From: Aquibium carbonis
Lineage (GTDB): Bacteria > Pseudomonadota > Alphaproteobacteria > Rhizobiales > Rhizobiaceae
Length of the DNA stretch: 64,000 bases
Direction of reading: 5' to 3'
Assembly: GCF_003970795.1 (NCBI RefSeq)
Contig: NZ_RWKW01000002.1
Coordinates: 164,558-228,557 of the forward strand
Part shown: positions 36,524 to 43,798 of the stretch, in pieces
How the letters are laid out: every line of letters begins with the position of its first letter
Numbering within the stretch: the first letter of the stretch is position 1
Notes under the pieces: generated by a model
The model's input: only the letters and a program-made list of their open reading frames with translations
Databases searched by the model: none
Told to the model about the DNA's origin: nothing
Translations under genes and position numbers: made by a program

Positions 36524-37279
36524 TCAGCGTCCGCCGCCGACATCCAGAATTGCGCCCGTCGTATAGGACGCTTCGCGGGACAAAAGCCAGAGTATGGCCC
36601 ATGCAATCTCGTCGGGGCTGCCTTCCCGCTTCATCGGCACGACGCTTCTCAGACGTTCGACGCGATCCGGCTGACCGCCGGAGGCATGAATGCCGGTGGC
36701 GATGATTCCCGGCCGAACCGCGTTGACGCGGATCCCCTCTTCCGCGACCTCGCGCGCCAGCCCCACGGTGAAAGTATCGACCGCGCCCTTGGACGCGGCG
36801 TAGTCGATGTACTCGGCGGGACTGCCCAACGCAGCCGCCACCGACGACACGTTGACGATGGCGCCGCCGCCATGGCCGTGTCGGGTCGACATCCGCTTCA
36901 CCGCCTCGCGGGCGCACAGCATCGTGCCGATCACGTTGACACGCATGATCCGCTCCAGTCGCGACACGTTCATCTCGTCCAGCCGCGCCTTGGGCGCGAC
37001 GATGCCGGCGCTGTTGACCAGCCCATGCAGCGTGCCGAAACGGGCATCAACGGTGGCGAACATGCCCAGCACTTCGTCCTCGGAACCGACGTCGCCGCGC
37101 ACCGCAAAGGCCTCGCCACCCTCCGCCTCGATGGCGCGCACCAGCGTCTCGGCGGCCAGCGAATCACGCGCGTAGTTGATCGCCACGCGCCAGCCGCGCT
37201 GTGCCGCGTGCCGCGCCACCGCCGCCCCGATGCCACGTCCGCCGCCGGTGATCAGGAGATTGTGTCTCTCGTCGGTCAT
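36524..37279 (-). CDS. Short-chain dehydrogenase/reductase
   Basis: 251-residue classical SDR. The cofactor motif is TGGGRGIGAAVA, NSAGIV replaces the usual NNAG, and the catalytic Ser-Tyr-Lys are in NVSSVAAALGSPAEYIDYAASKGAV. The C-terminal GAILDVGGGR is typical of FabG-like members. The substrate cannot be assigned. Its ATG overlaps the stop of the preceding exported protein (ATGA), and lpd follows after 24 bases. Confidence 0.92.
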   Translation of the reverse strand: MTDERHNLLITGGGRGIGAAVARHAAQRGWRVAINYARDSLAAETLVRAIEAEGGEAFAVRGDVGSEDEVLGMFATVDARFGTLHGLVNSAGIVAPKARLDEMNVSRLERIMRVNVIGTMLCAREAVKRMSTRHGHGGGAIVNVSSVAAALGSPAEYIDYAASKGAVDTFTVGLAREVAEEGIRVNAVRPGIIATGIHASGGQPDRVERLRSVVPMKREGSPDEIAWAILWLLSREASYTTGAILDVGGGR

Positions 37280-37827
37280 TCCTGGCACCCGCTCATCTCG
37301 AAGACGTCCCACGGCACGATGCTGATCCCGTCCGCCCCGAAGAGAGCGGAATGGCGAACCGAAGGGCCGAAATCCGGCAACAGCAGCCTGGCCGCAGCCG
37401 GTCCCTGTCTCGGCAGGAGACCGATCTCGCCGGCCTCGTCCACCGCGTAGATCACGCCCTGCCAAACCGTACAGGCGGCGAGTTCCTCACCGGTCACGTC
37501 ACCCTCGGGGCAGTCATGCATGACGATCCCGGTCGGTCGCGGCACCCGCTCTGTCCACATCACGATGCCGTCGGCGACGGTGTCGTTCTGCGGGAACAGC
37601 ACGCGGAATTCCCCGGTGTAGACGGCCTCGTCAGGCGCGACGGGCCGGAACTCGATCGAGGCGAGCCGGTCCCGGTCGGTGTAGATCGCGAGTTCCTGCG
37701 GGCAAGCCGCCAGCGCGGGTTGATGCCCGGCGAGAAGCAGCGCGGCCAAGGTCACCGTCGCCTTCAGGCGGAAGGGCGTTGGGGGAACGGAGAGCGCGCG
37801 GCGATCGTCTGACTGGGCGTCGGGCAT
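37276..37827 (-). CDS. Exported protein of unknown function
   Basis: 183 residues with a basic N-terminus, a hydrophobic signal (KATVTLAALLLAGHQPALAA) and a small globular periplasmic part with four cysteines (CPQEL, HDCPEG, AACTVW, SGCQE) that could form two disulfides. I do not recognise the family. It is translationally coupled by an ATGA overlap to the SDR gene, and so probably belongs to an SDR-lpd transcription unit. Confidence 0.75.
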   Translation of the reverse strand: MPDAQSDDRRALSVPPTPFRLKATVTLAALLLAGHQPALAACPQELAIYTDRDRLASIEFRPVAPDEAVYTGEFRVLFPQNDTVADGIVMWTERVPRPTGIVMHDCPEGDVTGEELAACTVWQGVIYAVDEAGEIGLLPRQGPAAARLLLPDFGPSVRHSALFGADGISIVPWDVFEMSGCQE

Positions 37828-37966
37828 GCAGCGTTCCGTCCGGAGTGGCTTCGCACTGGCATCTTTGCCGCCCTGAACCCGTTCTGTCCACCCATAGCAT
37901 CGGCGATCACCCGGGACCGCCCGAGGGCAGCGCTGGCGGCCGGACGGTCAGTTGACGCAGTTCCGC

Positions 37967-39100
37967 CTACTCCGCATCCGCCAGAACGCTGCGCGCATCC
38001 ATTCCGAAACGCACGACCAGACCGGTAGGCTCATACTTCATGTCGGATTGCCCGCCGAAACTGGACGCCATCCTCAGGATGAGATCGGTCCCGAAGCCCT
38101 GGGTCGTCGGAACCGTGACCAATGGGCCGCCCTGTTCCTGCCAGACGAGTTCGATCGTCGCCGATCCGGCCTCGTTGCCGAGGGGCGCCTGTGCCTCCAC
38201 ATGGCGCCACGAAATGTGGATGCTTCCGCCTTCCGCCGACAGCGCACCATACTTCAGCGCGTTGGTCACCAGCTCATGCATGATCAGGCTGAGCGGGACG
38301 ATCGACGTTCCGTTGATGTCGAGCCGCGGCCCGTCGAAAGAGAGTCGCTCTCCTTCGGTGACCCCCATCGGCTCGATCGCCGCCCGTATGACGTCGCGGA
38401 TGTCGGCGCGACCGCCATGCGAGGAACCGCGCAAGACCGAGACCGAGTGCCCCATCGCCTGGATCCGCTGGCGCAGCTGGTTGCCGAGCTGCTGCGGCGT
38501 CGTCGCGTGGCGCTGCGACAAGGCCACGAGGCCGCTCGTGGTCGCAAGCAGGTTCTTCAGCCGGTGGTCCACTTCGGCCGAGACCAGTTGCTGAAGCTGC
38601 AGGTGTCGCGTGAGTTCCTCGCGCGCGCGCACCTGCGCCGCATAGGCGACGAGGAGAAGCTGCAGAAGGCCGAGATCGATGCCGATGACGAGGAAATAGA
38701 AGCCGAGCGCCGTGACCGACTGGGAGGTCAGCGCGAAGCTCTCGACCGGGAGGATGAACCAGTACCAGGCGGCCAGGCCTGAAATCGCGCTGTTCATCAA
38801 CGCCGGATAGATGCCGAAGAAGAACCCGGTCAGAACCACGGCCGGGAAAAAGGTGAGATAGGGGAAGCCGGGGGGCAGGTAGGGATCCACCAGGAACCGC
38901 GCGGCGATCGCCACGAGCACGATGGCGAGGGAGACGCCATAGGCAATGATACGCTCGCGGCGCGTCGCCGTCTCGACCGTGGCGCGGAAGGCCGGGAGCC
39001 GCGAGAGCAGCGACGGCAGCCGGTCGCGCGGAGATTTCGGCGCCTGGTCAGCTGCCTGGGCGTCCGGACGGCGCGCCTCGAGTCCTGCCGCAACAACCAT
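37967..39100 (-). CDS. HWE-family sensor histidine kinase
   Basis: 377 residues. Residues 50-155 contain about four membrane helices resembling the DUF4118/KdpD-type sensor (YLPPGFPYLTFFPAVVLTGF). A short coiled linker is followed by the HWE/HisKA_2 dimerisation helix with phospho-acceptor His179 (EVDHRLKNLLA) and a compact ATPase domain (MHELVTNALKYGAL, then QGFGTDLILRMA). HWE kinases often act in general stress or light responses in this order. No response regulator is adjacent, so the partner is unknown. It lies between the lpd unit and the heme-uptake genes. Confidence 0.9.
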   Translation of the reverse strand: MVVAAGLEARRPDAQAADQAPKSPRDRLPSLLSRLPAFRATVETATRRERIIAYGVSLAIVLVAIAARFLVDPYLPPGFPYLTFFPAVVLTGFFFGIYPALMNSAISGLAAWYWFILPVESFALTSQSVTALGFYFLVIGIDLGLLQLLLVAYAAQVRAREELTRHLQLQQLVSAEVDHRLKNLLATTSGLVALSQRHATTPQQLGNQLRQRIQAMGHSVSVLRGSSHGGRADIRDVIRAAIEPMGVTEGERLSFDGPRLDINGTSIVPLSLIMHELVTNALKYGALSAEGGSIHISWRHVEAQAPLGNEAGSATIELVWQEQGGPLVTVPTTQGFGTDLILRMASSFGGQSDMKYEPTGLVVRFGMDARSVLADAE

Positions 39101-39424
39101 GACGTTCGACGAAGCCCTTTCCAGCGCCCGTGGCTAACCCCGTACTGGAGCGATCTGACATGTCGTCCCGTTCACGGCAAGCGACAGTTCAAAAGTCGAA
39201 CCCATAGCGTCGCCAAAGGCTTGAGCTTACGAGTGGCCCCGTGAATCCGCCCTTTGCTCATAGGCTTGTCGAAGCGTGATGCAAAACGTCAGAATCGGAG
39301 CACTAGCGCCTCGGCGACGACTTTGCAGCAACTTTCTTGAGGACCACGATTTCGCACCGCGTTTGCGCGCGCTCCAGGACACGCGCTCCAGGGCCGACCA
39401 GCTGGCCTGACGCAGCGTCGCTCT
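39101..39424. other. 324-base region without a convincing gene
   Basis: It separates the sensor kinase start (39100) from the end of hmuV. A 43-codon ORF from 39279 on the plus strand and a C-terminal-like minus frame ending at 39303 are open, but neither has a ribosome site or a recognisable pattern. The kinase promoter should be in its left part. I see no terminator with a U tract for hmuV. Confidence 0.4.
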
Positions 39425-40225
39425 TCAGCCCGCCGCGCGCGCCACCGATTGCGGCAGGAGATAGGGTACGCCGCCGGAGGGGAGCACGTTGACCCTCAGC
39501 TCGCATTCGAACACCCGCGCGATCACGTCGTCGCGAAGCACGTCGACAGGCGTTCCGGCCGCGGCGATCCGGCCGCGATGCATGACATAGATGCGGTCGG
39601 AATACATCGCCGCGAGATTGAGGTCGTGCAGGATCGCGATCGCGCCGCCGCCGCGGCGGGCGAAATCGCGGGCGATGTTCATGATGACGAGCTGGTGCTT
39701 GATGTCGAGGCTGGACACCGGCTCGTCGAGGATCAGGTATCGCGCAACGCCGTCGAGCACCGGCGACCAGACCTGGCAGAGAACCCGCGCCAGTTGCACC
39801 CGCTGCTGTTCGCCACCCGACAGCTCCTGGTAGAGGCGCCCGGCGAAGCCTTCGAGATCCACCTTGGCGAGCGCCCGCTCCGGCAGCCGCTCGTCCTCGC
39901 CCGGCAGGACGCCCGAACGGCCGGCCGTCAGGCCGAGCTTCACCACCTCGCGCACCGTGAAGGGGAAGGCCAGCGTCGCCGCCTGCGGCAGCACCGCGCG
40001 GATGCCTGCCAGTTGCCACGGTTTCAGGTGTCGCATGTCGCGCCCGCCGATGACGATCTCGCCCTCGTAGCCGAGGTCGCCCGACAGGGCGCGCAGGAAG
40101 GTCGTCTTGCCGGACCCGTTGGGACCCACGATGGACACGAACTCGCCGGGCGCGGCCTGGAAATCGGCGCCCGTCACGATCCGCCTGGACCCGATGTGGA
40201 CGGACACGTCCATTGCTTCGATCAT
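39425..40225 (-). CDS. hmuV: Heme ABC transporter ATP-binding protein
   Basis: Cytoplasmic ATPase of the HmuTUV heme importer, 266 residues. Walker A GPNGSGKTT, signature LSGGEQQRVQLAR, Walker B RYLILDEPVSSLD and H-loop ILHDLNLA are intact. Last gene of the hmuPSTUV run, 18 bases after hmuU. The pairing with a FecCD-type permease and a heme-binding protein fixes the substrate assignment. Confidence 0.95.
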   Translation of the reverse strand: MIEAMDVSVHIGSRRIVTGADFQAAPGEFVSIVGPNGSGKTTFLRALSGDLGYEGEIVIGGRDMRHLKPWQLAGIRAVLPQAATLAFPFTVREVVKLGLTAGRSGVLPGEDERLPERALAKVDLEGFAGRLYQELSGGEQQRVQLARVLCQVWSPVLDGVARYLILDEPVSSLDIKHQLVIMNIARDFARRGGGAIAILHDLNLAAMYSDRIYVMHRGRIAAAGTPVDVLRDDVIARVFECELRVNVLPSGGVPYLLPQSVARAAG

Positions 40226-40243
40226 GGGTTCACTCTCTTGGCA

Positions 40244-41332
40244 TCAAAGGTCCAGGAGCCCGCGCCGGCGCAGCAGGATCCACAGGAAGAAGGGCGCGCC
40301 GACGGCCGCCGTGACGATGCCGATCGGCAACTCGGCCGGGGCCACGATGGTGCGGCTGACCGCGTCGGCGACGAGCAGCAGGCAGGCGCCGAGCAGCGCC
40401 GAGGCCGGCAGCAGATAGCGGTGGTCGGGCCCGATCGCCAGCCGCAGCAGATGCGGAACCACGATGCCGACGAAGCCGATCCCGCCCGACACCGCGACCG
40501 AGGCGCCGACGGCCGCCGCCACCATGACGATGGCGACGTTCTTCAGCCGCTGGACCGGAATGCCGAGATGATAGGCGGTGGTCTCGCCGAGGCTCAGGCC
40601 GTTCAACCCCCGCGCCAGGAAGGGCGAGGCGACCAGGGTCAGCCCGATGATCGGCCCGGCCGCCGCGATCTTGGTCCAGGTCGCGCCGGCCAGCGAACCG
40701 AGGTTCCAGAACGTCAGGTCGCGCAGTTGACGGTCGTCGGCGACATAGACCAGCAGGCCGGACGCCGCGCCCGCCAGCGCGCCGAGCGCAATGCCGGCGA
40801 GCAGCATGGTGGCGACCGAGGTCTGCCCGCGCCGCGTCGCGACCCGATACAGGATCAGCGTCGTCGCCAATCCACCCAGGAAAGCGGCGAAGGGGAGCGC
40901 ATAGATGCCGAAAGCGGCGGTCACCGGCGCCAGGAAACTGCCGCCGAGCACGATGACGCCGATCGCGCCAAGCCCCGCCCCGGCCGAGACGCCGACGATG
41001 CCGGGGTCGGCGAGAGGATTGCGGAACAGTCCCTGCATGACGGCGCCCGAAACGGCCAGCGACGCGCCGATCAACATCCCCAGTATGATGCGCGGCAGGC
41101 GGATGTCCCAGACGATGATGCGGTCGCGCGCCGGCACGCTTTCGGCGCCGCCCGAGATCATGTCGAGCACGACGCCGAGCGCCGAAGCGTCGGACGCCCC
41201 CCAGCCCAGGCTGCCGAGCGCGATGACGACCAGCAGCACTGCGCAGATGATGATCGCCAGCCGCGCCCGGGCGCTGCGATCGCCCTCGGGACGATGCAGG
41301 ACCGCACGCGCGTCCATTGTCTCGTCGGTCAT
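40244..41332 (-). CDS. hmuU: Heme ABC transporter permease
   Basis: FecCD/BtuC-type inner-membrane permease, 362 residues with about ten helices. Family motifs include DIRLPRIILGMLIGASLAVSG, GMLIGASLAVSGAVMQGLFRNPLADPGIVGVSAGAG-like early region and GGIGFVGIVVPHLLRLAIGPDHR near residue 270. It transports heme released by HmuT, powered by HmuV. It lies 10 bases after hmuT. Confidence 0.94.
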   Translation of the reverse strand: MTDETMDARAVLHRPEGDRSARARLAIIICAVLLVVIALGSLGWGASDASALGVVLDMISGGAESVPARDRIIVWDIRLPRIILGMLIGASLAVSGAVMQGLFRNPLADPGIVGVSAGAGLGAIGVIVLGGSFLAPVTAAFGIYALPFAAFLGGLATTLILYRVATRRGQTSVATMLLAGIALGALAGAASGLLVYVADDRQLRDLTFWNLGSLAGATWTKIAAAGPIIGLTLVASPFLARGLNGLSLGETTAYHLGIPVQRLKNVAIVMVAAAVGASVAVSGGIGFVGIVVPHLLRLAIGPDHRYLLPASALLGACLLLVADAVSRTIVAPAELPIGIVTAAVGAPFFLWILLRRRGLLDL

Positions 41333-41342
41333 TCGGGGCCCG

Positions 41343-42269
41343 TCAGTTGCCGGCGCGGTTGCCGTAGAGATCGGTGGCCAGATCGCGCGCTGCCTGTGCC
41401 GTACGAGGGCCGAAGCCGAGCAGATAGAGCCCGTCCATGGCTATGACGGCCTCGTTTTCGCCGGCCGGCGTCGCCGCGATGGCGGGATGGGCGATGATCT
41501 CGTCGCGCGAGATGGCGAGATCGCCCTCGCGTGCCATCACCAGAACGACGTCCGGCTGCGCCTCGATCACCGCCTCGTCGGTGAGTTGGCGATAGCCGGT
41601 GAAGCCGCCGATGGCGTTGTCGGCGCCGGCCAGCGCCATGATGCCGGCTGCCGCGGTGCCTTCGCCCGACGCGAGGATCTTGCCGCCCTGAAGGCTGAGC
41701 ACGAACAGAACCCGCTTGCGCTCGGCGATTCCAGCCGTCGCCTCCACGGCCTTCTCGAGGTCGGCGGCGACCTCCGCCTCGAAGCGCTTCGTCTCGGCAC
41801 GCAATCCAAGCGCTTCACCCACGGCGCGGATCTTGACCAGGATGCCTTCGCTGTCGAAGCGCTCCGGGACGAAGATCATCGGTACGCTCGCCTTGCGCAG
41901 CACCTCCACCGCTTCCGGCGGACCACTGCCTTCGAGCAGCAGGATCGCGTCCGGCTGCACCGAGAGCACGCCTTCCGGCGACAGCGCCCGCATGTAGCCG
42001 ACATCCGGCAAGGTTTCGGCTTCAACGGGGTATGTGCTGGTCGAGTCGCGCGCCACCAGCCGGTCCTGCGCACCCAGCGCAAAGACGATCTCGGTCAGCG
42101 ATCCGCCGACCGACACGATGCGTTTCGCCTCGGCCGGAATGGTGTCGACCTGCGAGGCGCGCGCAATGTCACCGCGATCAGGCGCGACCAGCGGTACGAG
42201 GGTGAGGCCGAGCGTGAAGCAGACGGCGCCGGCCCGGCGAAGCAGGCGCCCCGGGATCGATACGGTCAT
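41343..42269 (-). CDS. hmuT: Periplasmic heme-binding protein
   Basis: Class III substrate-binding protein, 308 residues, with a signal peptide (RLLRRAGAVCFTLGLTLVPLV). The first lobe starts KRIVSVGGSLTEIVFALGA, and DVGYMRALSPEGVLSVQPDAI carries the Tyr that is the axial heme ligand in ShuT/HmuT-type proteins. A long rigid helix links the lobes. The ATG at 42269 follows AGGAG. It delivers heme to HmuUV. Confidence 0.93.
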   Translation of the reverse strand: MTVSIPGRLLRRAGAVCFTLGLTLVPLVAPDRGDIARASQVDTIPAEAKRIVSVGGSLTEIVFALGAQDRLVARDSTSTYPVEAETLPDVGYMRALSPEGVLSVQPDAILLLEGSGPPEAVEVLRKASVPMIFVPERFDSEGILVKIRAVGEALGLRAETKRFEAEVAADLEKAVEATAGIAERKRVLFVLSLQGGKILASGEGTAAAGIMALAGADNAIGGFTGYRQLTDEAVIEAQPDVVLVMAREGDLAISRDEIIAHPAIAATPAGENEAVIAMDGLYLLGFGPRTAQAARDLATDLYGNRAGN

Positions 42270-42279
42270 GACGGTCTCC

Positions 42280-43344
42280 TCAGGCTGCGGACGACTGCTG
42301 GACGCGCGGCAAGCCCTCGACGATCCCGCGCCATTCGCGGCGCTCATCCGAGCCTTCCTTGCGCTGGCCGAAGAACTGGATGATCATCTGCCCATCGGCC
42401 CCATAGGCCTCGATCGACGAGACGTGGCCGTCGACGTTAGGCTTGCGCACCGCCCAGACGTCGGTGATGTGGTCGGTCCGCAGATGCAGGTGGAAGGTGG
42501 GATCGAGCACGTTGATCCACGGCCCCATCGGCTTGATCTCGGCGATCGGTCCCGAATGGATCTGGATGCAGCCGCCATTGCCCACGAAGCACATGATCGG
42601 CAGCGCCTCGTGGGCCGCAAGCCGCATCATCGCCGGCACGGCGTCATCGTCGATCCGCCAGGCGAATTCCGGCCCGACCAGTTCCACCGCCTGCCGGCGC
42701 GAAAGCTTCAGGTCGCGCAGGATGGTGACGAACTGATGCACGTCGGTCATCCGGCTCCAGCGCTCGCGCAGGTCGTCGGCATGCGGACGGGCGTCGTCGT
42801 CATTGTCCGCCTTCTTCGCAGGCGCGGCGGTCACGACGATCTCGTCGGACTGGTCGTCCGCCAACATCGAGGCCACCAGGGCTTCATAGGCCTCGACATT
42901 GGAGGCGTCGCGCAAATGCAGCTTGTGCACGGCCTCGCCCGCCGCGTCGAAGAACTGAAGGCTGCGCTTGATGTCCGAGCCTTCGCCCTTCTCCACCGCA
43001 AAGCCATGCACCCAGCTGCGCGGGAAGATGCGCAGGTCGATCTCCGATCCCAGCACCATCGAGGCATGCTTGCCCAGCACCGGTTTCTCGTAGGCGCCTA
43101 TCTTTTCGTGCACCGCGCTCTCGTTGCGGGTCAGCGCCATGACCTCGCCGAGCGACGGGGCGCCGGTCAGGAAGGCGTCGACGTCGGCGCGGATGCGCCG
43201 CACCCCGGCGCCGCAGGAGGCGGCGACGAGATCGGCTTCCGAAACGCAGAGTTGGCTGGCCACGTCGCGCTCCCGCGCTTTCGGGTTCTCCGCGCGTGCG
43301 CGTCGAATGTCGGCCGGAGAGGGCTTGGTGGTCGTCGAGGTCAT
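42280..43344 (-). CDS. hmuS: Hemin-handling protein HmuS/HemS
   Basis: Cytoplasmic heme chaperone or degrading factor, 354 residues made of two repeats. The first runs from about residue 15 to 170; the second contains RMTDVHQFVTILRDLKLSRRQAVELVG, then the MCFVGNGGCIQIHSGPI and VLDPTFHLHLRTDHITDVWAVRKP signatures. Its role is to receive heme from HmuTUV and pass it on or open the ring. The ATG at 43344 follows hemP by 8 bases; the open frame extends far upstream but is not coding. Confidence 0.94.
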   Translation of the reverse strand: MTSTTTKPSPADIRRARAENPKARERDVASQLCVSEADLVAASCGAGVRRIRADVDAFLTGAPSLGEVMALTRNESAVHEKIGAYEKPVLGKHASMVLGSEIDLRIFPRSWVHGFAVEKGEGSDIKRSLQFFDAAGEAVHKLHLRDASNVEAYEALVASMLADDQSDEIVVTAAPAKKADNDDDARPHADDLRERWSRMTDVHQFVTILRDLKLSRRQAVELVGPEFAWRIDDDAVPAMMRLAAHEALPIMCFVGNGGCIQIHSGPIAEIKPMGPWINVLDPTFHLHLRTDHITDVWAVRKPNVDGHVSSIEAYGADGQMIIQFFGQRKEGSDERREWRGIVEGLPRVQQSSAA

Positions 43345-43352
43345 ACAGGCAC

Positions 43353-43586
43353 CTACTTGTTGAGGATGAGCTTGCCCTGGCGGGTGATCTTGAGGCGATA
43401 GAACGCGCCGTGATGCTCGATTCCGATCTCGTGGTCGCCCAGGAACAAGGACTGGCTCGTCAGCGTCCGGACCTGCGGCCTCTCGGCCTCGTAGGTGCGC
43501 TGCTGGCGATCCTGATCCTGCGGCGTGGCGTAGGACGCCCGCTCGCGGCGATCGGTGAATTCGGCACGATTGAAGTGTCGGGTCAT
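43353..43586 (-). CDS. hmuP: Hemin uptake protein HemP/HmuP
   Basis: 77-residue basic protein. The conserved core is at the C-terminus: LTSQSLFLGDHEIGIEHHGAFYRLKITRQGKLILNK, the HemP family pattern. In Bradyrhizobium and Sinorhizobium HmuP is an activator of the hmu receptor gene. It is first in the leftward hmu operon, 8 bases before hmuS. Start codons at 43586 and 43610 are both possible; the former is usual. Confidence 0.92.
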   Translation of the reverse strand: MTRHFNRAEFTDRRERASYATPQDQDRQQRTYEAERPQVRTLTSQSLFLGDHEIGIEHHGAFYRLKITRQGKLILNK

Positions 43587-43660
43587 GGCTGACGGGACCT
43601 CTGTTCGCACCTGGCTCGCCGAAGGGCTGGCTGGGCGTGTCGGAAAGCGCGATTGATTTC

Positions 43661-43689
43661 TTGACAGCTATTATCAGGTTTAATACGGA
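43661..43689. promoter_or_regulatory. RirA-type iron-responsive box in the hmuP-hmuR divergent promoter
   Basis: TGACAGCTATTATCA at 43662-43676 fits the IRO consensus TGA-N9-TCA of the rhizobial Fe-S repressor RirA. It overlaps a perfect -35 hexamer (TTGACA, 43661-43666) that could serve hmuR with a poor -10 at 43684, and an ATAATA element on the other strand. It is placed to repress both arms when iron is sufficient. Confidence 0.65.
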
Positions 43690-43798
43690 ACGCAATACCG
43701 GAGCGCAAGACTCAAGTTTCAAGCGTTCAGCGGGACATGACAAGCCAGCAAGCCCCCGGGCCAGCCAGCGCGAAACCGTATGATCAGGAGTATGGGGT

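Noticed and set aside
39279..39410. 43-codon plus-strand ORF in the gap between the sensor kinase and hmuV
   Set aside because: No ribosome site, no recognisable composition and no neighbour to couple with.
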